Assembly (NCBI GenBank): GCA_034440635.1
Contig: JAOTON010001526.1
Coordinates: 398,501-462,500 of the forward strand
Origin: Lepas anatifera
Lineage: Eukaryota; Arthropoda; Thecostraca; Lepadidae
Direction: 5' to 3'
DNA length: 64,000 nucleotides
How positions within the stretch are numbered: position 1 is the stretch's first letter; every line of letters begins with the position of its first letter. A model generated the notes under the pieces. It ran no database searches and had not been told where the DNA came from. It saw only the letters and a list, made by a program, of their open reading frames with translations. Made by a program: the position numbers and the translations under genes. This document shows positions 24,801-33,360 of the stretch, one piece after another.

Positions 24801-27800
24801 TCTGATCCACCTCTCCTGACCGTGCTCTGACCCACCTCTCCTGACCGTGCTCTGACCCACCTCTCCTGACCGTGCTCTGATCCAACTCTCCTGACCGAGC
24901 TCTGATCCACCTCTCCTGATCGTGCTCTGACCCACCTCTCCTGACCGTGCTCTGACCCACCTCTCCTGACCGTGCTCTGACCCACCTCTCCTGATCGTGC
25001 TCTGACCCAACTCGCCTCTGCTCTCACCCACCTCTCCTGACCACATTGTCCGAAAATAGCGTCAGTGTTGGGTGTCGAGAAGTTACCATATCACATTCGA
25101 GGGGGAAAATCGCTGATGGAATTAAGCAGAACAGATAATTACCGAAATGTGCACTGAAATTAGGAGGAAAATCTTACTTACAGCAAACCAGACATCTTTC
25201 AACCTATGGTAAGAACGCTTCAACTGCTTGTTTGTACGGAGGTAGAAACTTCGCGTGATAGTTTTCCACCCAACACCAACAAATTTTCGGACATTGTCTG
25301 ACCATGATCTGAACAACCTCTTCTGTCCGTGCTCTGAGCCAATTCTCGTGACCGTGCTCTGACCCAGCTCTCGTGACCGTGCTCTGACCCACTCTCGTGA
25401 CTGTGCTCTGACCCAATTCTCGTGACCGTGCTCTGACCCACCCTCGTGACTGTGCTCTGACCCAACTCTTGTGACCGTACTCTGACCCAACTCTTCTGAC
25501 CATGTTAACTCAAATCTCGTGACCGTGATCTGACCAACTCTCGTAACCGTACTCTAACCCAACTCTCAGGACCGTGTTAACCCAACTACCGTGACTGTAC
25601 TCTGACCTAACTCTAGTGACCGTGCTCTGACCCACTCTCGTGACTGTGCTCTGACCCAATTCTCGTGACCGTGTTCTGACCAACTCTCGTGACCGTACTC
25701 TAACCCAACTCTACGGACCATGTTGACCCAACTCTCGTGACCGTGCTCTGACCCACTCTCGTGACCGTGCTCTGACCCAACTCTCGTGACCGTACTCTGA
25801 CCCAATTCTCGTGACCGTGTTCTGGCCCAACTCTCGTGACCGTGCTCTGACCCAACTCTCGTGACCGTACTCTAACCCAACTCTACGGACCATGTTGACC
25901 CAACTTTCGTGACCGTGCTCTGACCCACTCTCGTGACCATGCTCTGACCCAACTCTCGTGACCGTACTCTGACCCAATTCTTGTGACCGTGTTCTGACCC
26001 AACTCTCGTGACCGTGCTCTGACCAACTCTCGTGACCGTACTCTAACCCAACTCTACGGACCATGTTGACCCAACTCTCGTGACCGTGCTCTGACCCAAT
26101 TATCGTGACCGTGCTCTGACCCAACTCTCGTAACCGTGCTCTGATCCAACTCTCGTGACCTTACTCTGGCCCAACTCTCTGGACCATGTTGACCCAACTC
26201 TCGTAACCGTGCTCTGACCCAATTCTCGTGACCGTGCTCTGGCCCAATTCTCGTAACCGTGCTCTGACCCAACTCTCGTGACCGTACTCTGACCCAACTC
26301 TTCTGACCATGCTCTGACCCATCTCTCGTAACCGTGCTCTGACCCAACTCTCGTGACCGTGCTCTGATCCACTCTCGTCACCGTGCTCTGACCCAATTCT
26401 CGTGACCGTGCTCTGACCCAACTCTCGTGACCGTGCTTTGACCCAACTCTCGTAACCGTGCTCTGACCCAACTCTCGTGACCATACTCTGACCCAACTCT
26501 TCTGACCATGCTCTGACCCAACTCTCCTAACTGTGCTCTGACCCAACTCTCGTGACCGTGCTCTGACCCACTCTCGTGACCGTGCTCTGACCCAACTCTC
26601 GTGACCGTACTCTGACCCAATTCTCGTGACCGTGCTCTGACCCAATTCTCGTGAACGTGCTCTGACCCAACTCTCGTGACCGTGCTCTGACCCAATTCTC
26701 GTGAACGTGCTCTGACCCAACTCTCGTGACCGTGCTCTGACCCAACTCTCGTGACCGTACTCTGACCCAACTCTTCTGACCAGGCTCTGACCCAACTCTC
26801 GTAACCGTGCTCTGACTCAACTCTCGTGACCGTGCTCTGACCCAACTATCGTTATCGCGCTCTGGCCCAACTATCGTGACCGTACACTGACCCAACTATC
26901 CTGACCGTGCTCTGACCCAACTCTCGTAACCTTGCTCGGACTCACTTCTCCTGACCGAGCTCTGACCCACTCTCGTGACTGTGCTCTGACCCAATTCTCG
27001 TGACCGTGCTCTGACCCAACTCTCGTGACCGTACTCTGACCCAACTCTTCTGACCAGGCTCTGACCCAACTCTCGTAACCGTGCTCTGACTCAACTCTCG
27101 TGACCGTGCTCTGACCCAACTATCGTTACGCGCTCTGGCCCAACTATCGTGACCGTACACTGACCCAACTATCCTGACCGTGCTCTGACCCAACTCTCGT
27201 AACCTTGCTCGGACTCACTTCTCCTGACCGAGCTCTGACCCACTCTCGTGACTGTGCTCTGACCCAATTCTCGTGACCGTGATCTGACAAACTCTCGTGA
27301 CCGTACTCTAACCCAACACTACGGACCATGTTGACCCAACTCTCGTGACCGTGCTCTGACCCAACTCTCGTGACCGTGCACTGACCCAATTCTCGTGACC
27401 GTGCTCTGACCCAATTCTCGCAACCGTGCTCTGACCCAACTCTCGTGACCGTACTCTGACCCAACTCTTCTTAACATGCTCTGACCCAACTCTCGTGGCC
27501 GTGCTCTGACCCAATTCTCGTAACCGTGCTCTGACCCAACTCTCGTGACCGTACTCTGACCCAACTCTTCTTAACATGCTCTGACCCAACTCTCGTGGCC
27601 GTGCTCTGACCGACTTCTCCTGACCGAGCTCTGACCCACCTCCTGACCGAGCTCTGACCCACCGCTCCTGACCGTGCTCTGACCCACCTGTCCTGCTGGG
27701 GGCGCGGCGCCATCTGGACCATCTGCGGTGGCCCGGTGAGGACGCGGCTGCCCAGAGCGGGCAGCACGCGGGCCGGACAGCTCAGCTCCTGCAGGCTCAG

Positions 27801-29853
27801 CGCCGACACCTCCACCGCCTCCGGGTCCAGACTCTCCGGCGACCGGCCGTGGCCGTCCAGGTGCTCTGTCGAACGTCCGCTGTCAGTCCAGGAATCAGGC
27901 GGGACAACAACCCGCGCTCTGACAAGGTATCGCGACTGAAATTTGACGAGGTATCGCGACTTAACGCGACTATAAATGCATGTAATGTTCTTCTGTGACT
28001 GGTTTAAAAGGGGAAATATGTTTAAATATATCAATAAAAATAACAGATATTAGTATCACTTTGGGTCCTAATAGTAACCTCTAACAGCTGTAAAAAAACG
28101 CTTCACTTGTGGCGCAAATGGGCAGGTTAAATCAGACATAAAACAAAATATTGGGCTTATTCATTTCGAGCAGAAATATGGCCAAATTCATTATATTCAA
28201 TAAAAAACGTCCCTAAAACTACTCCAGCCTGAAATTGGCCCAATGTGCCATGTTACCTTTAAACACACAAACACCCTTTGAGAGGGAAATGGAGTGCTCA
28301 CCGATGAAGCGGCACTTGTTGTCGAAGACGCAGGTGGAGGCGCAGTCCGGGCAGTTGTAGAAGATCTGCATGGTGCGGCGGCCCTGGTGCAGCGCCAGGC
28401 TGGAGGGCAGCAGGAACCTGCCGGCGCGGAACGGAGGCCCGTCTCAAACCGGCCCGCACACTCCAGCAGAATAGCCCGTCTCTGTCTGTTTGTCCATGCA
28501 ATCCAACGGGATTAACTAGCTCCTGTCTGAATGTCGGCCCACAGACACAAGCAGGCTAAACTAGCCAGTGTCTGAATGCCTGTCCATAGGCTCCAGAAGC
28601 GTGAGCAGACAACTAGGGGGAAAAACGACGACATTTAAAGGGAATGTGGCACCTTGGTCGAATCCCGGAATTTAGTGTTATTAAGCGTACTTTTAGTAAA
28701 AAATAATGAAACCACTCACGATTTCTCTGAAAAATGTACAATAAGCTCAATATTTGGTTTTTTAAAAATCCTCCTCTAGAAAAAGAAATAAATATCAGAC
28801 TGTGGATGATGTCACGATCTGGCAACCACTACCATACTTGAAACGCTTCAAGGGCTTCGATTGGCTGATGCTCATCGTGACGTCAGCATATGTCGTCACA
28901 CCAGTAGCTCACAACAATGGCTGCCGGCGACGGGGGAAGAGGGGGCTGGTGTCAGGTAGGTTTTAGCTTTTTTCTACGGAAATATCGAGTTCCAAGACAA
29001 ATGAAATATGGAGTACCGGGTTTTCCGACCTGCTTTACAACTTTGCTATCTCAGTTAAAATCACGTTGTGAAGGTGCCACATTCCCTTTAACACCCAGAA
29101 ATATTGTTTCGTGTTTGACTCATAGCACGTTGAATTGTCTGTCATTTGCCGGATAGGGCCCAATGAGACCCCTGCACGTATGTCCGCCGTTGTCTTCGGT
29201 AATGGACATGATCAGCTTACTGTGCTCAAGTGCTCAGTGACGTCCGGTACACAGCTCAATACCCATCATAACTCCTGGTTACAAAGTCGTCAGCGTACCG
29301 AGCGCGAGTCTTACAGCCCACCCTGCACATTCCGAGTCGACAACCGCTACCCCGGGCGCGCTGCCGTCTCACCTGTCGCCACACTGGTCGCACATGAAAC
29401 CCTCCTTGGGCAGCGACAGCTGCAGCCGCTCGGGAATCACCGCCGGAGTGTTGACGGGCCGGCCGCCCGACAGCACGATGTTCAGCACCTCGGCCTTGTC
29501 CAGCCGGGCCGCCTTCCTGTACAGTGGCTCCGGCGGCTGCTCCTCTGCGGGCGCAGACGACGGCAGCGGCGGCGGCGGCTGCTCTGGCGTCGAGTACGGC
29601 TCCGTCTCGTCGTTAGTGGGGTTGTCGCGCTGGATCAGCGGCTCCGTGTGCTTCGGCCGCGACTGGGGGGGCGGCGGCGGCGGCCGGCTCAGGCGGCGGG
29701 GGGCGGGGGCGGCTCTGCGGGAGGCGCCGCCACCGACACCGGCACCGCCGTCAGCTCAGTGAACTGCCGCGGACTGGCGTCGTTGGCAACGCCGGAGGAG
29801 GCCACCTGCTCAGGCAGCGCGCTCAGACTGGCAAACTCCACGTCAGACGCCAT
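16313..29853 (-). CDS. Multi-C2H2 zinc-finger protein of the ZNF532/ZNF592/ZNF687 type
   Basis: Five coding exons (29853-29740, 29662-29373, 28417-28302, 27865-27688, 18800-16313) join in a consistent frame to about 1061 codons. About 16 C2H2-type fingers are visible. The first two span exon joins: CDQCGDRFLLPSSLALHQGR, and CPDC plus an EHLDGH end. A run from residue ~233 to 455 includes CPEC, CSVC, CRKC and CPFC fingers; further clusters lie at ~535-645 and ~775-890. An acidic stretch (EEQEDEDEEDGVIELEMKEG) lies near 940. The atypical second finger (14 residues between Cys and His pairs, placed just after a LALHQGRR finger) is the feature I associate with the vertebrate ZNF532/592/687 group, which partners ZMYND8 in chromatin-associated repression. 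That assignment is from memory of the family. Being a nuclear DNA- or chromatin-binding protein is safe. Confidence 0.75.
20785..20792 (-). promoter_or_regulatory. TATA-box candidate inside the zinc-finger gene intron
   Basis: On the minus strand TATAAATA is followed by a GC-rich 100 bp with a CCCGCTGCAGCGGG palindrome, then by a GCTGC|GTGAGT donor near 20696. TATA, GC-rich leader and donor together could be an internal first exon that would splice to the large exon at 18800. It is not supported by a protein signal. Confidence 0.3.
21111..21289 (+). mobile_element. tRNA-derived SINE with perfect target-site duplication
   Basis: A 179-bp insert is flanked by the identical 13-mer AAGTATTACCATG (21098-21110 and 21290-21302). 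Its head has a pol III A box (TGGCTTAGTGG, 21120-21130) and a perfect B box (GGTTCAAGTCC, 21164-21174) in tRNA-like spacing. The acceptor and anticodon stems do not pair, so it is not a functional tRNA. The body ends in GTGCGTCGTTAAACCCCAAC and a short AT tail. The identical duplications indicate a fairly recent insertion. Confidence 0.85.
23290..23650. repeat. Degenerate ~24-bp tandem repeat
   Basis: About fifteen diverged copies of a phrase like GCTGAGGTAGAATCTATTGC follow each other. It is unrelated in sequence to the neighbouring 25-bp arrays and much older to judge by its divergence. Confidence 0.6.
24003..25043. repeat. 25-bp minisatellite, array A
   Basis: About 41 copies of a 25-bp unit; on the minus strand it reads GAGAGGTGGGTCAGAG followed by C(A/T)CGGTCAG. 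Copies are nearly identical, differing mainly at two positions. A block around 24481 recurs at 24881, exactly 16 units away, so part of the array was duplicated as a higher-order unit. The minus strand has no stop in any frame because 25 is not divisible by three and the unit lacks stops. The 337-384 codon frames here are a by-product and not proteins. Confidence 0.92.
25297..27687. repeat. 25-bp minisatellite, array B, with a few A-type units next to the exon
   Basis: About 95 copies of a related but more variable 24-25 bp unit; on the minus strand it reads GAGAGTTGGGTCAGAG followed by CACGGTCAC. Local higher-order copies occur: a ~280-bp piece at 26880 recurs near 27160, and a 100-bp piece at 27470 recurs at 27570. 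The last ~85 bases (27603-27687), touching exon 4, are A-type units. Long minus-strand frames with a repeated GSEHGHESWVRARSRELGQS-like peptide are an effect of the repeat. Confidence 0.9.
27688..27865 (-). CDS. Zinc-finger gene exon 4
   Basis: The exon begins after TTCGACAG| with AG, completing a Glu codon that gives finger 2 its EHLDGH end. It continues as a Ser/Pro-rich linker (SLQELSCPARVLPALGSRVL) and ends in phase 2 at GGACAG|GTGGGT. This donor belongs to the first unit of the minisatellite. Confidence 0.82.
28302..28417 (-). CDS. Zinc-finger gene exon 3
   Basis: The exon starts after CCGGCAG| and reads FLLPSSLALHQGRR, then MQIFYNCPDCASTCVFDNKC. It ends in phase 1 at TTCATCG|GTGAGC. 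It holds the second half of finger 1 and the Cys half of finger 2. Confidence 0.88.
28635..29091. mobile_element. 457-bp MITE with TTAA ends (family 2, copy A)
   Basis: The element starts TTAA-AGGGAATGTGGCACC and ends with the complement GGTGCCACATTCCCT-TTAA. It has no coding capacity. The second copy at 60626-61082 has the same length and the opposite orientation. TTAA at both ends is the target duplication used by piggyBac transposases. It sits in intron 2 of the zinc-finger gene. Confidence 0.82.
29373..29662 (-). CDS. Zinc-finger gene exon 2
   Basis: This exon reads PKHTEPLIQRDNPTNDETEP, a Pro/Glu-rich part, LDKAEVLNIVLSGGRPVNTP and the start of finger 1 (FMCDQCGD). It ends in phase 2 at GCGACAG|GTGAGA. 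The acceptor chosen is a long C tract followed by CAG|. The region is so GC-rich that a sequencing indel instead of an intron cannot be excluded. Confidence 0.8.
29740..29853 (-). CDS. Zinc-finger gene exon 1 (coding start)
   Basis: ATG at 29853 follows an acceptor (TGCCCCAG|GAG at 29856), so there is an untranslated exon further upstream. The 38 codons read MASDVEFASLSALPEQVASS and onward. The donor after CCG (|GTGTCG) gives a 77-base intron in phase 0. If instead there is no intron, the frame breaks in the proline run. Confidence 0.6.
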
Positions 29854-29856
29854 CTC

Positions 29857-30813
29857 CTGGGGCAGCACAGGCGGTGAAACGATGTAAGAACTGAAGCAGA
29901 GCGCCATGCGTTTAGTTCGTTTCATATCAAATTCGCATGCCACTCATTTCCATAGACCTAGGAACACCTAGCTCAAGTTAATACGGATAAGTTTAGCGAT
30001 TTCATTCCAAAACTAAATGTATGATGGATGTCCATGGGATCATCAGTGCCCAAATTAAGTGATGACGGCGATGCCAGTCAATATACGGCAGGGTGAGGGA
30101 AGGTTTTTCCATTTTAGAGCCAAACAACAATATCCACCGGCATACGACACACACTAAAAACATATTTAAGATAATAATGGCTCGAGCTCGATTACCACAC
30201 AGTAGTTCCAAATGTGATTGGTTATTGTTTCGGCCTTGATTGTGATACTGTGTGTCATTGTGTAGGTTTACACGCATTGTCTCATCTTTACAACTCTCTT
30301 AAAGCGGTTAAGTTCGTCACAATCTCAGCTTCAAACTAGGCAAGTTTTTACGAAACATATTTTTATATGTTGGAATGTTCATCGCTTTACCACTGTACAA
30401 GTGATCAAAATGTAGAAGTAAATAGAAATATCATGTTTTTTATTAAATATAATTGAAGGGGTCCATTTGAACTTTCTCTCAAATACTTTCGCTTTAAACT
30501 AGAATTCCCCCTTTACAGCACTTTTGGCTCCCTTTGTTTCAGTTGCTTGTACACACTGGTTTGTTAAAAGTTTTTTTTTACATTGAAAATCCACCCACGC
30601 CGGGAATATACGAACAGGAAGAACACTATTGTGCATATTTCGCCCCGTTAGCCACAGCCATGCATCAGGCATCATATTTTAACTCAGGCTAGATAATTCA
30701 TTCATTCATTCATCCATCCATTAATAATTCATTCATAATAACACTGGGGGCCGAGTGTACATTCATACCGTCCAGGTTTCATCTCCCGATACAGTCTCGA
30801 TGTCTATCAGTCT
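29857..30813. other. Stretch upstream of the zinc-finger coding start, with an ATTC microsatellite
   Basis: No exon is supportable. A short (ATTC)n tract with ATCC variants lies at about 30697-30738. The rest is AT-rich. Confidence 0.5.
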
Positions 30814-31650
30814 TTAACACAAGCATTGACGGTGGGGGAGGCGGATACCCACCCCCTCGGGTTTTTAGATAGCACAAAAACGGCGGCGCTACGCGCCGCC
30901 GTACTTGGTGAGGTTTTTCTTGATCATTTTAAAACTTTTTTACAACATGTTAAGGTTAGGTCATCTCAGGTCAGGTTATCAGTACAGGTCAAGTGACATG
31001 ACCTCAAAAAGTTTAAGACAGCATAAGTCAGAACAGGTCGCACTTATCCGATCGAAACTCATCACATAATGAGTCCACCGAGTTCTCTAAAATATGTTCA
31101 GGTATTTTTGATATCGATGACCTAAGGTCAGATACCAGCCATGACCTTTCCATTGCAAATACATGGGAAAATGGTTCTAAATGAATAACTTAGTAATGTA
31201 TGGTGATAGACCGTTTATTCTAACTGTATTATATTTTCCTCGTCTTTGCGATTCCAATGATATGCATTTTACACAATCTGACCTTGACCTTACCTCAGGT
31301 TAGGTCAAATTTCCTATTTGACCTGATTTGACCAAACAAAGGTCACATTATGTATCATTTTATTCAGTTTGTTCCGAGGATTCCAATACTGTTTTGCTCT
31401 ATCTGTACTTATTCACCAAAAGCCTACATTTACATGCTATTCCTATGACATATCTAGACCTCTAGTGACCTTAGATGTGACCTGACAAAAAATTGTTCAA
31501 ATATTTTCGATAGAGAAGTGGATGGGCAACCAAACACCGTTTACCGGTTTTCGCTATCTAGCGTGGTTCACAAGATCTTAGGGGGGTCGGGTACCCGCCC
31601 CCTCCCGTCAAAGCGAAGGTGGCTCAGACCCCCGTCAAAGCGCGTGTTAA
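30814..31650 (-). mobile_element. TTAA-flanked MITE, family 1, copy 1 (reverse orientation)
   Basis: The 837-bp element runs from TTAA-CACAAGCATTGACGG to AAAGCGCGTG-TTAA. Near one end it has the stem-forming ACGGCGGCGCTACGCGCC with its complement. The interior is dense in AGGTCA/TGACCT half-sites. There is no protein frame. It lies 297 bp from copy 2 in the opposite orientation, so the two form a large inverted repeat. Confidence 0.85.
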
Positions 31651-31947
31651 AACACTGACCCGTTAATTAATGTCGCCTTGAATTTTTTCTTTTATAACCT
31701 GGTTGAAAAAAGTTGACCAGTATCGCAGAGTTCCGTATCCACAACCATAACCCCGATTTCACTCGACCATCACGGTCACAACCCTTTTCCCCGGACAGAG
31801 ATCGGTTATTCAGATAGGCCTATTTCAGTTTCTTTCTTTTTACCAAGCCTACCTGTTTCATTTGCGGCCCGGACAGTGGCACTGCCAGATCCATATTCAC
31901 CTCCATAGCTTCGCTGGTCTCCATCTGAAAGCAACACCGATTCATTG
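31651..31947. other. Spacer between two inverted MITE copies
   Basis: This is 297 bases of unrelated sequence with no gene; it would be the loop if the two flanking copies paired. Confidence 0.6.
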
Positions 31948-32799
31948 TTAACAAGCGCATTGACGAGGGTCTGAGCCACCTTCGCTTTGACGGGGGGGGG
32001 TACAAGCCCCCGCCTAAGATCTCGAGAACCACGCTAGGTAGCGAAAAACAGTAAACAGTGTTGGGTAGCCCATCCACTTCTCCATCGAAAATATTTGAAC
32101 TATTTTTTGTCAGGTCACATTTAAAGTCACTAGAGGTCAAAACATGCCGTCATAGGGATAACATGTAAATTAAGGTTTTTCGTACATTACATCTTAACAA
32201 GTAAAGATAGAGCAAACTAACTTGATTTATATGAATCCTCGCAGCAAGACGAATCGAATGATATATAATATGACCTTGTTAGGTCAAATCAAGGATTTGA
32301 CCTGACCCGAGGTCAGGTCAAGATCAAATTAGATAAAATGCATATCATTAAAACCGCAAAGACACGGCGAATCTAATGCAATTAAAATAAACGCTCTATC
32401 ACCATCAGTTACTAAGTTATTCAGTTAAAACCATTTTTCCCATGTATTTCCAATGGAGAGGTCATGGCTCGTACCTGACCTTAGGTCATCGATATCAAAA
32501 ATACTGGAACGTATTTTAGAGAACTCGGGGGGCCCATTATGTGATATGAGTTTCAATGGTTTAAGTTCACCCTGTTCCGACTTATGCTATGTTTAACTTT
32601 TTTTGAGGTCACGTCACTTGACCTGTACTGGTGACCTGACCTGAGATGACCTATCCTTAAAATTTTGACAAAAGTTGTAAATTTGATGAGAGGAGAAAAG
32701 GTATGCCAAGTACGGCGGCGCTACGCGCCGCCGTTTTTATACTGTCTCCGAAAAACCCGAGGGGGCGCAGGTACCCGCCCCCGTCAATGCGCGTGTTAA
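31948..32799 (+). mobile_element. TTAA-flanked MITE, family 1, copy 2
   Basis: The 852-bp element begins TTAA-CAAGCGCATTGACG and ends CCCCGTCAATGCGCGTG-TTAA. It shares the GGTAGCGAAAAAC block, the AGGTCA-rich centre and the GGCGGCGCTACGCGCCGCC stem with the copies at 30814 and 54580. Confidence 0.88.
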
Positions 32800-32929
32800 T
32801 CAGAGCGACGACTGCGTGAACCACAAGCCGCTCACACCGTGGCGGGTTCCGTCTCGATATCAGGAACTCCGATGTTTAAGGTAACGGTAATTCGGTAAAT
32901 TATTCAACCAATTAGCTCATAAAAGTTAA

Positions 32930-33357
32930 GGCTGCGTTCTTGAATTATTCCGAGGTGGAATTCCTGGGGTTTGACGTCATGATATTCCGCGGATTCCAGC
33001 TGGGAACGTTCTTGACCGAGGCCGAATGCGGCGTAAATGGCGGTGCGACAGTCTTATTATTTATTTTGACTTGTGCACGCGCAAATCTTTCATTTACCTT
33101 CATTTAGCTGTTATTATAAGGTTCCATTATCCTGCAAAACATATAATGGACCTTTCAGCAGATAAATATTCAGAGTCCCGAACTTACTGTTACGAAATTC
33201 ATGCATGGGCGCCGCCATCTTGAGCGGGACTGCTTTTCTATTCCACCGTTCCGCGCGGAATGGCGGAATATTCCACTGGAATCCCAAAAGTTTCAAGAAC
33301 GGCTGTGACGTCACTGTCCCTGGAATTCCAGGCTGGAATATTTCAAAGAACGCACCC
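32930..33357. mobile_element. PIF/Harbinger-like MITE
   Basis: The 428-bp element has inverted ends GGCTGCGTTCTTGAA and (complement) GGGTGCGTTCTTTGAA. It is flanked by TAA on both sides (32927-32929 and 33358-33360). A 3-bp TWA duplication with GC-rich ends is typical of PIF/Harbinger. The inside repeats GGAATTCC-like palindromes and has no frame of note. Confidence 0.7.
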
Positions 33358-33360
33358 TAA

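Larger units (their letters stand above)
18801..27687 (-). other. Zinc-finger gene intron 4 (8.9 kb)
   Basis: The donor is GACAG|GTGGGT and the acceptor TTGCAG|. From 27687 down to about 24003 the intron is almost wholly minisatellite. The rest (18801-23280) carries a SINE, a TATA-like site and otherwise unremarkable sequence. No nested gene was found. Confidence 0.75.

Noticed and set aside
23892..25046. Three overlapping 337-384 codon repeat proteins (minus strand)
   Set aside because: The 25-bp repeat has no stop on this strand, so all three frames are open by construction; the region is intron of the zinc-finger gene.
25566..27464. Many 80-230 codon frames with GSEHGHESWVRARSREL-like repeats
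   Set aside because: Same effect in array B; the frames begin and end at repeat variants and lack any start context or splice logic.
23990..27690. CRISPR array
   Set aside because: Direct head-to-tail 25-bp units without unique spacers in a spliced eukaryotic gene; it is a minisatellite.
29394..29887. + strand frames rich in Ser/Gly/Arg opposite zinc-finger exons 1-2
   Set aside because: Antisense of the coding exons, whose sense product continues in frame through five exons.
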